The translations under genes and the position numbers were made by a program. The notes below the pieces were generated by a model. It had not been told where the DNA came from. It made no database searches and worked only from the letters and a program-made list of their open reading frames with translations. Below are positions 16,896 to 24,192 of a stretch of DNA of 64,000 nucleotides, one piece after another. Origin of the DNA: Streptomonospora wellingtoniae (GTDB taxonomy: Bacteria; Actinomycetota; Actinomycetes; Streptosporangiales; Streptosporangiaceae); NCBI RefSeq assembly GCF_031845375.1, contig NZ_JAVREK010000024.1, positions 50,117-114,116 on the forward strand, given 5' to 3'. The first letter of the stretch is position 1. Each line of letters starts with the position of its first letter.

Positions 16896-17801
16896 GTGAA
16901 TGAGGTGTCCGTGAGCGGTCCCCCCGTCACCGGTTCCGAGGCGTCCCCCGCCTCGGTCGAACACCCCCCGCCGCCCCGGTGGAAGCAGGGCGTCGCCGCA
17001 GCGGCGGCGGTGGTCTCGACCCTCGGCGTCGCCGCGGGCGTCGCGGGCGTCGCCGGCATGTTCGAGCCGTCCCGGCCGCCGCAGCTCCCGCCGGGCCCGG
17101 ACGACGCCGCGGGCAGCATCGACACGGTTCCGGGAGGCGCGGGACAAGGGGAGTCCGCGGGCTCCGGCGCCTCCGGGGGTACCGACCAGGCCGCCGACAG
17201 CAGGCGTTCGCCGGACCCGGACCGTGTCGCCGACCCCAGCCCGGAGTGGCTCGACACCGTCTCGGAGGCCACCGGCATACCGCGCCGGGCGTTGGAGGGC
17301 TACGCACGCGCCCAGTTGGCGGCCACCGAGGAACAGCCGGCGTGCCGCATCTCGTGGCCGACCCTGGCGGCCGTCGGCGAGATCGAGTCCGGCCACGGCA
17401 CCGCCGCCGGCGGTGAGATCGGCGCCGACGGCCGCACCACCGAGGACGTCATCGGCATCCCGCTCGACGGGACCGACAACACCGCCGCCATCCCCGACTC
17501 CGACGGCGGTTCCCTCGACGGCGACTCCGAGTGGGACCGCGCCGTGGGGCCCATGCAGTTCATCCCCACCACCTGGCGGACGTGGGGAGCCGACGCCGAC
17601 TCCGCCGCCGGGGCCGACCCGCACGACATCGACGACGCGGCGCTGTCCGCCGCGCGCTACCTGTGCTCCGAAGGGCGTGTGCTGACCAGCGACTCCGGCT
17701 GGTGGGACGCGATCCTCACCTACAACGAGTCCCGCAGCTACGGCGAGGACGTGCTGGCCGCCGCCGACCGCTACGCCACCGAGGCCGCCGAAGCTGTGTG
17801 A
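16896..17801 (+). CDS. Membrane-anchored lytic murein transglycosylase
   Basis: About 301 residues. A membrane segment at residues 29-50 (rich in VAAAAAVVSTLGVAAGVAG) is followed by a low-complexity Gly/Pro linker and then a lytic transglycosylase domain of the MltB/SLT type at about residues 110-300. Key features are WPTLAAVGEIESGHGT, holding the catalytic Glu, then VGPMQFIPTTWRTWGADA and ILTYNESRSYGEDVL. It would cleave peptidoglycan glycan strands outside the cell membrane. The start could be GTG 16896, 16905 or 16911; I used the first. Not closely linked to other genes. Confidence 0.88.
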   Translation: MNEVSVSGPPVTGSEASPASVEHPPPPRWKQGVAAAAAVVSTLGVAAGVAGVAGMFEPSRPPQLPPGPDDAAGSIDTVPGGAGQGESAGSGASGGTDQAADSRRSPDPDRVADPSPEWLDTVSEATGIPRRALEGYARAQLAATEEQPACRISWPTLAAVGEIESGHGTAAGGEIGADGRTTEDVIGIPLDGTDNTAAIPDSDGGSLDGDSEWDRAVGPMQFIPTTWRTWGADADSAAGADPHDIDDAALSAARYLCSEGRVLTSDSGWWDAILTYNESRSYGEDVLAAADRYATEAAEAV

Positions 17802-18137
17802 CACCGCGGGCGGGCGATGAGGCCGCGGCGATCGTGCGGGGCGCATCGGCCGTGAGGTTTTGTGAGTCCTCCCACGCGTGCCGGGCGACGACGCGCCGCA
17901 AACACGGCGGGTGCACCGGCGAGTGCGGGCACGCGCTTCCCCGATGAGCGCGCCCGCGCGGGCTCTGCGCAGATCCGGGGCGCTCCGGAACCCGACCGTG
18001 CCGGAAGCCTCCGGCGCTCGCCCGTTCGAGGGGATGCGAGGCGCGCCACCGGATTGGTCCGGGCCTGTCGGGTTAGCCTGGCCATGGGACGTTTCGAGTG
18101 TGCGGCCCGGCAAGGCACAGTCCAAGGAAGGCGTGAG
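17802..18137. other. 336-base intergenic region before glpD
   Basis: No gene supported. Its right end holds the glpD ribosome binding site and a TTAGCCT box near 18072 that could be part of a promoter. Confidence 0.5.
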
Positions 18138-19865
18138 ATGACTTCAGCGCGGATAGGGCCCGATCAGCGAACCGAGGCGCTTGAGGCCATGTCGGGAGGC
18201 GAACTCGACGTCCTGGTCGTCGGCGGGGGCATCGTCGGAGCCGGCGTCGCCCTGGACGCGGTCTCGCGGGGCCTCTCGGTCGGGCTGATCGAGGCCCGCG
18301 ACTTCGCATCGGGGACCTCCAGCCGCTCCAGCAAACTCATCCACGGCGGCCTGCGCTACCTGGAGCAGCTCGACTTCGAGCTGGTGCGCGAGGCGCTGGT
18401 CGAGCGCGGGCTGCTGCTGCACCGCATTGCGCCGCACCTGGTCCAGCCCGTCCCGTTCCTCTACCCCCTCACCAAGCATTACGAGCGGCCCTACGTCGGG
18501 GCCGGGGTCACCCTCTACGACACGCTCTCGATGTCGATGGGCAGCGCCCGCGGTCTGCCGCACCACCGCCACCTGACGCGCGGCAGCGCGCTGCGGCTCT
18601 TCCCGGCGCTGCGCCGCGACTCCCTGGTGGGGGCCGTGCAGTACTGGGACGCCCAGGTCGACGACGCCCGCTACGTCCTCACCGTGCTGCGCACCGCCGC
18701 CACCTACGGGGCGCACGTGGCCTCGCGGGTGCAGGCGGTGGGTTTCCTGCGCGAGGGCGAGCACGTCACCGGCGCCCAAGCCCAGGACCTGGAGACCGGC
18801 GAGCGGTTCGACATCCGCGCCAAGCAGGTGGTCAACGCGGCGGGCGTGTGGACCGACGACATCCAGGAGATGGTCGGCGGGCGAGGCCAGATCCACGTGC
18901 GCGCGTCGAAGGGGATCCACCTGGTCGTGCCGCGCGACCGAATCCAGGCCTCCTCCGGGCTCATCCTGCGCACGGAGACGAGCGTGCTCTTCGTCATCCC
19001 GTGGGGGCGGCACTGGATCATCGGCACCACGGACACCGACTGGGACCTCGACAAGGCCCACCCGGCGGCCAGCAGGACCGACATCGACTACGTGCTCGAC
19101 CACGTCAACTCGGTCCTGCGGGTGCCGCTGACCAGGGACGACGTCGAGGGTGTCTACGCGGGCCTGCGCCCGCTGCTTGCGGGGGAGTCCGACGAGAGCT
19201 CCAAGCTGTCGCGCGAGCACACTGTTGCGCACCCGGTGCCGGGGCTGGTGCTGATCGCCGGCGGCAAGTACACGACCTACCGGGTGATGGCCAAGGACGC
19301 GGTCGACGCCGTGGCGCACGGTCTCGACGGGCGCATTCCGCAGTCGGTGACCGACCGGCTGCCGCTGGCGGGCGCCGAGGGGTACGCGGCCATGTGGAAC
19401 CAGCGCCGCAAGCTCGCCAACGAGTCGGGGCTGCACCGTTCGCGGATCACCCACCTGCTGCGCCGCTACGGCACCATGATCGACGAGATCCTGGGGATGA
19501 TGGCCGAGCGCCCCGACCTCAAGGAGCCGCTGACCGGCGCGGACGACTACCTGCGTGCCGAGATCGCCTACGCGGCGGCGTACGAGGGCGCCCGCCACCT
19601 CAACGACGTCCTGGCGCGCCGGACCCGGATCTCGATAGAGACCTGGGATCGCGGCATCGCAGTGTCGGAGGAGGCCGCGCGTCTGATGGGCGAGCAGCTG
19701 GGCTGGAGCGAGGAGCACGTCGAGCGCGAGGTGGCCTACTACCGCAAGCGCATCGAGGTGGAGCGCGCCGCTCAGGAGCAGGACAACGACAACGAGGCGG
19801 ACGCCGTCCAGCACGGCGCCCCGGAGATCGTCCCCGCGGCGTCGATGGGAGCGGGAGTGAGCTGA
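18138..19865 (+). CDS. glpD: FAD-dependent glycerol-3-phosphate dehydrogenase
   Basis: A 575-residue membrane-associated flavoenzyme oxidising glycerol-3-phosphate to dihydroxyacetone phosphate and passing electrons to quinone. The FAD dinucleotide fold LDVLVVGGGIVGAGVALDA is at about residues 22-40, followed by ARDFASGTSSRSSKLIHGGLRYLE, the GlpD signature. Later come GIHLVVPRDR, HWIIGTTDTDWD and LIAGGKYTTYRVMAKDAVD. The ATG at 18138 has AAGGAAGG upstream; the longer frame through the intergenic region is rejected. No glycerol kinase or facilitator lies beside it. A very strong hairpin follows. Confidence 0.95.
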   Translation: MTSARIGPDQRTEALEAMSGGELDVLVVGGGIVGAGVALDAVSRGLSVGLIEARDFASGTSSRSSKLIHGGLRYLEQLDFELVREALVERGLLLHRIAPHLVQPVPFLYPLTKHYERPYVGAGVTLYDTLSMSMGSARGLPHHRHLTRGSALRLFPALRRDSLVGAVQYWDAQVDDARYVLTVLRTAATYGAHVASRVQAVGFLREGEHVTGAQAQDLETGERFDIRAKQVVNAAGVWTDDIQEMVGGRGQIHVRASKGIHLVVPRDRIQASSGLILRTETSVLFVIPWGRHWIIGTTDTDWDLDKAHPAASRTDIDYVLDHVNSVLRVPLTRDDVEGVYAGLRPLLAGESDESSKLSREHTVAHPVPGLVLIAGGKYTTYRVMAKDAVDAVAHGLDGRIPQSVTDRLPLAGAEGYAAMWNQRRKLANESGLHRSRITHLLRRYGTMIDEILGMMAERPDLKEPLTGADDYLRAEIAYAAAYEGARHLNDVLARRTRISIETWDRGIAVSEEAARLMGEQLGWSEEHVEREVAYYRKRIEVERAAQEQDNDNEADAVQHGAPEIVPAASMGAGVS

Positions 19866-19905
19866 GGGCGGCCAGCGGAGTCGGTCCATCGACCTCGGAA
19901 CTCGA

Positions 19906-19938
19906 CTGGCGCCCCGCCGGAGACCGGCGGGGCGCCAG
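19906..19938. terminator. 15-bp-stem hairpin after glpD
   Basis: CTGGCGCCCCGCCGG, a loop AGA, and its exact reverse complement. The stem is perfect. It lies between convergent glpD and the DUF397 gene and may stop transcription from both sides, although no U-tract follows. Confidence 0.65.
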
Positions 19939-19989
19939 AGTCGTGCGGGGCGGACGTGTCGAGGGCGGACGGGCGGGCGCGGGCGAGGG

Positions 19990-20169
19990 CTAGAGGCGGT
20001 CGCTCTTCAGGTCGGCGAGGAAGGCGGACCACTCGGAGGCCGGGATCGAGAGGTGTCCGAGGCCGCGGTGCCGGGTGTCGCGGATGCTCACCTGTTCGGG
20101 GGACTCTGCGACCTCCACGCAGTCCTGATCGACACCACCGCTGTAGCTGGACTTACGCCAAAACTCCAT
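19990..20169 (-). CDS. DUF397 domain protein
   Basis: A 59-residue protein consisting of one DUF397 domain: MEFWRKSSYSGG, then DCVEVAE, VSIRDTRHR and a terminal LSIPASEWSAFLADLK. The start at 20169 is chosen because AGGTGA precedes it at the right distance; it begins one base after the stop of the XRE gene, so the two are tightly coupled. DUF397 proteins are commonly encoded beside XRE/DUF5753 regulators in Actinomycetota, where they resemble partner or antagonist pairs in WhiJ-type loci. The molecular function of this one is unknown. Confidence 0.9.
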   Translation of the reverse strand: MEFWRKSSYSGGVDQDCVEVAESPEQVSIRDTRHRGLGHLSIPASEWSAFLADLKSDRL

Positions 20170-20170
20170 G

Positions 20171-20986
20171 TCACCTGTCTCCCAGACCATCAACCGTCTT
20201 CAGGATCAACTGTGCCGACTCTTGCGGCGACAGAGCAGCCGCTTGAATAGCACCATAAACTAGGCGAAACCGCCGGACATCGTCGGGGGAGTCGATGACC
20301 TGGCCGGAACGGGCAGACTCGACGTAAACCACATCCGGAGCCGTGCTCGGCGAGATGATCTTGAAGGGGCCGCGTAGGCCAGGATGCTGTCCGCGCACAA
20401 GCTGCACGGATATTCGGCCACTCTCGACCAGATCGGATACATGGGCCATCTGGGATTTCATTAGCCCGGGGCCGCCCACTTCGCGAGTGATCACAGTCTC
20501 GTCGATCACGGCCCAATAGATCGGTTCTCGATAGGTGAAGAACCAGTCTGTGCGCTTCTTCCTCCGCTGAACACCTGCTTCAATCTGCTCTTGGTCAGCC
20601 CAAGGAGTCAAGGTCGTCATCACAGACCGCGCGTAGTCCTCTGTCTGGAGCAGCGACGGCAGGATGGCCGTTTGGCACTCGAGAATCGATACGGCCCTGC
20701 GTTCGAGTTCGGCCAGCTCGTCCAACCACACAGGCCGACCGTTGTGTGTCAGGTCCTCCCAGAGTCGCGTGAGCCTCCCTTCGGCGTTCAACGCCTTGTC
20801 GAGCTTGGGTATTACCGGGCCCTTGGGAGTCCGATAGCCGCGCTCAAGATTCGATATGTGGGACGAACTGATCCCCAGTTGGTTCGCCAGTGTCCCTTGG
20901 GTGATTCCCGAAATCTCGCGCAAGCGCGCCAGTTCGCGACCGAACCGGCGCGCCGCGTCGTGAAGTTCTTGGCTCATGTGCCACAT
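20171..20986 (-). CDS. XRE-family regulator with DUF5753 domain
   Basis: A 271-residue regulator (268 if the fourth-residue ATG is used). The helix-turn-helix at about residues 16-70 reads ELARLREISGITQGTLANQLG then ISSSHISNLERGYRTPK. A DUF5753 sensor-like domain fills the rest (LQTEDYARSVMT, YWAVIDETVITREVGG, and FKIISPSTAPDVVYVES). The family regulates development or secondary metabolism in streptomycetes (WhiJ relatives). Base composition is clearly less G/C-rich than neighbours, with many A/T-ending codons, which suggests horizontal acquisition. A palindrome covers its start codons and may be an autoregulatory operator. Confidence 0.9.
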   Translation of the reverse strand: MWHMSQELHDAARRFGRELARLREISGITQGTLANQLGISSSHISNLERGYRTPKGPVIPKLDKALNAEGRLTRLWEDLTHNGRPVWLDELAELERRAVSILECQTAILPSLLQTEDYARSVMTTLTPWADQEQIEAGVQRRKKRTDWFFTYREPIYWAVIDETVITREVGGPGLMKSQMAHVSDLVESGRISVQLVRGQHPGLRGPFKIISPSTAPDVVYVESARSGQVIDSPDDVRRFRLVYGAIQAAALSPQESAQLILKTVDGLGDR

Positions 20987-20995
20987 GTGAGCACA
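20977..20995. promoter_or_regulatory. Palindrome over the start of the XRE gene (candidate operator)
   Basis: TGTGC and GCACA arms surround the inner palindrome CACATGTG. It overlaps the two candidate start codons of the XRE gene and faces the divergent gene at 21156. A role as its own operator is inference. Confidence 0.4.
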
Positions 20996-21155
20996 GATCT
21001 ATTCAGCCTGCCCCACGCTTCCCCAAGATTGCCCGGTATCCGGTTCGCTATAGCTTTCTCACCTGCCGGGCTCCATTGTGGGTGCACGTGAAAGACCCCG
21101 GCGACGGCGGGCACCGTCCCGGGGCTTGGCCACCAGCTGCATTGGAGCTGATGAC

Positions 21156-21839
21156 ATGTCCGACCTTATCCCGGGCGCCACGACGCCAGAGGTCCCTCCA
21201 CCGACGCGTTGCGACCGCACACGCCCCTACGTCTACGAGGCTCCTGTACCTCCCGACTACGTCCGCTTCTGCGAGGTCCACACGCGCCACCGGGAGCTGT
21301 GGCGGCTCACCTATGCGCCCGGGCAGCAGGCCCCCTACGTGGCCCACCATCGGCGGTGCGACAGCGTGGCGCTCGCCGCGACCGACCTGGACGCGCTGGA
21401 CTTCGCTCTCGCGCGGTTCGTGCCTCCGCCGCGCCCGCGGCCCTACGTCGGCGACCTGGGCGGGCCGGGTGGCCCGAGCGGCCCTGGGGCGCCCGCGCGG
21501 TCCGCCCGGCTCGCGCTGCCCGCCCGGGTGGTCGGCCCTGCCGATGCGCGGTGCCTCCACGAGATGGCGGACGACCTCGCGGCCGGCGCGCACGAGCACG
21601 CCTACTGGACCTCCGCCGTCCGGGACGCCTCCCTGGAGATCCTCGCGCGCGTCGCCCGCCTGCTCGGCGAGACCTGCGGGCTCCCCGCCCCCGCTGCCGC
21701 GCCCGCACCCGTGTCCGCCCCCGCGCACGACCCCGGCCGGACCGACCGGTCCGCTTGCCTGCGTCCCTCTGCGCACGACGGCTGCCACCTGGACGGCTCC
21801 GGACTCATCTGGGGCGACGCCGAGGAAGGGGACCGATGA
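21156..21839 (+). CDS. Hypothetical protein of the XRE/DUF397 cassette
   Basis: 227 residues, not recognised. The ATG at 21156 has TTGGAGC at ribosome-binding distance; the longer frame is rejected. The sequence shows DYVRFCEVHTRHRELWRLTYA, several His/Cys residues, a Gly/Pro-rich linker near residue 100, a helical stretch (ASLEILARVARLLGETC), then Pro/Ala-rich sequence. No membrane segment or signal peptide. It is divergent from the XRE gene and its stop overlaps the next gene (ATGA), so it forms a two-gene unit that probably shares the regulator. Confidence 0.65.
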   Translation: MSDLIPGATTPEVPPPTRCDRTRPYVYEAPVPPDYVRFCEVHTRHRELWRLTYAPGQQAPYVAHHRRCDSVALAATDLDALDFALARFVPPPRPRPYVGDLGGPGGPSGPGAPARSARLALPARVVGPADARCLHEMADDLAAGAHEHAYWTSAVRDASLEILARVARLLGETCGLPAPAAAPAPVSAPAHDPGRTDRSACLRPSAHDGCHLDGSGLIWGDAEEGDR

Positions 21840-22291
21840 GTGCGTCCGCCCCGCTCCCGCGCCCTCGGCGCCGGTCCGCGACGGTCCACCCGGCCGCGGC
21901 GCGGCTGAGCCGGATCTTCCCCGGCACGAGTGCCTGGTACGGCAGCCACACCGGCACTTGGTGGGCCGTCCTGCGCGGGCATCCGCACCTGATCGAGGCG
22001 CCGACCTCTGAGGCGCTCGAACGGCTCCTCGCGGCACTGGTCCTCGGCCGACCGCTGCCGTCCGACCGGCCCGCCGCGCGCACCGTTCCGACGGTCCGGG
22101 CGCCCGGCCGTTCCGTCCCGCCCCCTGCTCGCACCTTCCCGCCACGTGGCCGTGTCCGGCCGGAAGCGGTCACGGCCGGGGCACGCGCGGGTACCGGTGC
22201 ATCGCCGCCGGTCACCGGAGCCGCGGCCCGGTTCCGGAGGGCGGTCGTCCTCAGGCCGGGTAGAACGCGTCGAACCCCGGCTCCGGATTGA
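21836..22291 (+). CDS. Hypothetical protein, second gene of the cassette
   Basis: 151 residues, coupled by a 4-base overlap (ATGA) to the preceding gene. Residues about 20-70 form the only ordered-looking part: RIFPGTSAWYGSHTGTWWA then VLRGHPHLIEAPTSEALERL. I recall this WYG-x-HTG-x-WWA type of short domain from small genes found beside XRE/DUF397 pairs in other actinomycetes, but I cannot name a family. The last 80 residues are Arg/Pro/Ala-rich and probably disordered. Confidence 0.6.
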   Translation: MSASAPLPRPRRRSATVHPAAARLSRIFPGTSAWYGSHTGTWWAVLRGHPHLIEAPTSEALERLLAALVLGRPLPSDRPAARTVPTVRAPGRSVPPPARTFPPRGRVRPEAVTAGARAGTGASPPVTGAAARFRRAVVLRPGRTRRTPAPD

Positions 22292-22905
22292 CCGGATCGA
22301 TCCCCACGTGGCTGGGGCTGGGGCTGGGGCAACCGCCCTTCCGTCACCCTGCCAGCGCGGACGGCCATCGCCGTCGGCTCAGTGGAGAAGGGTGCGCCGG
22401 GGAACGGTCTCGCGGACGGGACGAGGCCGGTCCCCGGCGCGTTCGGGGATGGCGATGGTGCGCTCTGGCAGGGAGATCTCCTGTCGGCCGTTGTCTTGTC
22501 GGGTCGCTCTTCAGATCGGGCCGTGCACCGGACCGTGAGCCGGTCCGCCTGCCGGTCCGCGCGTCGGGCCGTACCCCGGTTCCTGCGCCGCCTCGCGCAT
22601 CGGGCCGTAGGGGCCCGTCCCAGGGGGCGCTGGTGCCGGGTGTCCTTGCGGATTCCAGCCCTCCGGACGAGCTACCCGGAATCGCGCCGGTATAGCAGGC
22701 TTCGCCCGTTGTTCCGCGGTGTGCACGGACTGATGCGCCGTTCGAGCAGGTGACGGGAGCCGCCGCGGCTCTTGGAAAAGTTCCGTCGGCCGCCGTGCGG
22801 AACGCCCGTCCGAGTCCCGGTCCCAGTCCGGGTACCGGTCGCCGACCGCCGGACGTCGCCATGGCGAAACCACTCTCCGTCGGCGCCACTCCGCGCAACG
22901 CCGCT
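22292..22905. other. 614-base region without a supported gene
   Basis: Six-frame inspection shows only Arg/Pro/Gly-rich frames with no family features and inconsistent codon bias. The middle carries scattered near-repeats of CCGGTCCG / CGGACCGG and a short run of TGGGGC units near 22315. It looks like decayed or non-coding DNA next to the acquired cassette. Confidence 0.5.
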
Positions 22906-23676
22906 CTACCTGAGGTGGGAGGCGCCGTTGACGTCCAGCACCGCGCCCGAGGTCCATACCGACTCCGGAGACGCCAGGTAGGCCACCGCCGAGGCGATCT
23001 CGTCGGCCGTCGCGACCCGGCCGAACGGGCTCTGCCCGCGGATCGCGTCGCCACCGTCCGCGTTCAGCCGCGCCTCGACCCGCGGGGTCGAGGTGAAACC
23101 GGGGGCGACCGAGGCGACGCCGATGCCGTGGGGGCCGAGGGACACGGCCAGCGACTGCCCCAGCGAGTGCAGCGCCGCCTTGCTCGCTCCGTAGGCCGGC
23201 ATGTCGGGCTCTCCCCGGTAGGCGCCGCGCGAACCGACGTTGACGATCCGCCCGGCGGCGCCGCGCTCGCCGTGCTCGATCATGTGCCGCGCCGCGCAGT
23301 AGCTCAGGTTCGCCGCTCCGAACAGGTTCACGCCGATGATGCGCTGCCACGCCGCCTGCCATTCGGCGAAGGAGGTCTCGGGCAGCGGGTGCGGGATGAT
23401 CGCGGCGGCGTTGTTCACCAGGACGCCGAGCCCGCCGAGCCCTTCGACGGCCGCGTCGACGACGGCCTCGGCCGCGGCGGGGTCGGCGACGTCTCCGTGG
23501 ACGAGCAGGTGCCCGGAGCCGTCGAGTGACGCCAGAGTGGCATCGGCACCGTCCCGGTTCTCCGCGTAGTGCACGGCCACCCGGTCGCCGTCGGCGGCGA
23601 AGCGCCGGGCGACCGCCCGCCCGATGCCGCCCGAAGCCCCGGTGACCAGGACGCCGCGGCTCTGCCGGGCGCTCAC
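22906..23676 (-). CDS. SDR-family oxidoreductase
   Basis: A 256-residue classical short-chain dehydrogenase/reductase. The cofactor motif is VLVTGASGGIGRAVARRFA at about residues 8-26, NNAAAI follows the fourth strand, and the catalytic residues are a serine in IVNVGSRGAYRG and the YGASK motif (YxxxK). The basic/acidic determinant after strand 2 (HYAENRDGAD) suggests NADP or NAD cannot be decided. The GTG at 23676 is chosen because the cofactor fold begins right behind it; it overlaps the stop of a 17-codon leader ORF. The substrate is unknown. Confidence 0.88.
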   Translation of the reverse strand: MSARQSRGVLVTGASGGIGRAVARRFAADGDRVAVHYAENRDGADATLASLDGSGHLLVHGDVADPAAAEAVVDAAVEGLGGLGVLVNNAAAIIPHPLPETSFAEWQAAWQRIIGVNLFGAANLSYCAARHMIEHGERGAAGRIVNVGSRGAYRGEPDMPAYGASKAALHSLGQSLAVSLGPHGIGVASVAPGFTSTPRVEARLNADGGDAIRGQSPFGRVATADEIASAVAYLASPESVWTSGAVLDVNGASHLR

Positions 23677-23726
23677 GCGGCGAGGCCCGCGTCGCCGGAG
23701 GCCGCGGGGTGCGTGGTCGTGGCCAT
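23673..23726 (-). CDS. 17-residue leader ORF coupled to the SDR gene
   Basis: MATTTHPAASGDAGLAA, with a strong AGGAGG ribosome binding site 8 bases upstream. Its stop overlaps the SDR start as GTGA, while the SDR GTG has no good site of its own. This suggests translational coupling (inference). An alternative is a one-base frameshift that split off the true N-terminus of the SDR. Confidence 0.4.
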   Translation of the reverse strand: MATTTHPAASGDAGLAA

Positions 23727-23823
23727 GGCCGTCCCTCCTCGCGTTCTCCGCACAAGACCGCGGCCGCGGTGCTCCGCCGCGGACACCGCGCAGCGCGTGG
23801 CACCGCGGCACGTGCGCTCCGTC

Positions 23824-23878
23824 GATCTTGTAGCTATCGCAAACAGAAATCGCTTTCCTTCACGATAGCTACAAGATC
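23824..23878 (+). repeat. 55-bp palindromic element, copy B
   Basis: Arms GATCTTGTAGCTATCG (23824-23839) and the exact reverse complement (23863-23878), 23-base loop. In this copy the pairing extends five more bases on each side (from 23819 to 23883), giving a perfect 21-bp stem. The loop and right flank GACGGGGTTCGG match copy C. It lies exactly beside the monooxygenase fragment on the plus strand. Confidence 0.92.
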
Positions 23879-23883
23879 GACGG

Positions 23884-23968
23884 GGTTCGGAGGCGCGTTC
23901 ATCATCCCCAAGGGCGGCTACGACGCCACCCGCGGGCAAGCGATCGAGACCTTCCAGGACAAGCTGCT
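23884..23968 (+). pseudogene. Internal fragment of an FAD-dependent monooxygenase
   Basis: The plus strand reads GGAFIIPKGGYDATRGQA then IETFQDKLL, which resembles the segment following the sheet domain in aromatic-ring FAD monooxygenases. It has no start, begins at the palindromic element and ends where the opposite-strand N-terminal fragment begins. Identification rests on pattern recognition only. Confidence 0.5.
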
Positions 23969-23969
23969 G

Positions 23970-24071
23970 CACGGTGACGTCCACGCCGGCCCGCGCCAGC
24001 AGCAGGCCGAGCATGATTCCCGCCGGGCCGCCGCCCGCGACGGCGACGGTGGTGTTCTCGGTTGGCGGCAT
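23970..24071 (-). pseudogene. N-terminal fragment of an FAD-dependent monooxygenase
   Basis: ATG at 24071 followed by TTVAVAGGGPAGIMLGLLLA and RAGVDVTV, a complete FAD-binding beta-alpha-beta opening (GGGPAG). Family similarity stops after about 34 residues; the frame then runs through the reverse complement of the plus-strand fragment and the palindrome. It is a broken gene end, with a good start region (GGAGGTTGCG upstream). Confidence 0.7.
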
Positions 24072-24192
24072 CGCAACCTCCTGGACGAGGACGGCGCGGA
24101 GTCCTCGGCGTCCCCAGCGGCGGGTTCCCTGACCGGAGAGGCGCGGTTACCGGCGGGTAGCCAATTCCGGTGACGTGGATTACCCTCCCGCC

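Noticed and set aside
22511..23803. 430-residue minus-strand frame overlapping the SDR gene
   Set aside because: Out of frame with the SDR; contains no motifs and reads through G/C-rich sequence as Arg/Gly/Pro.
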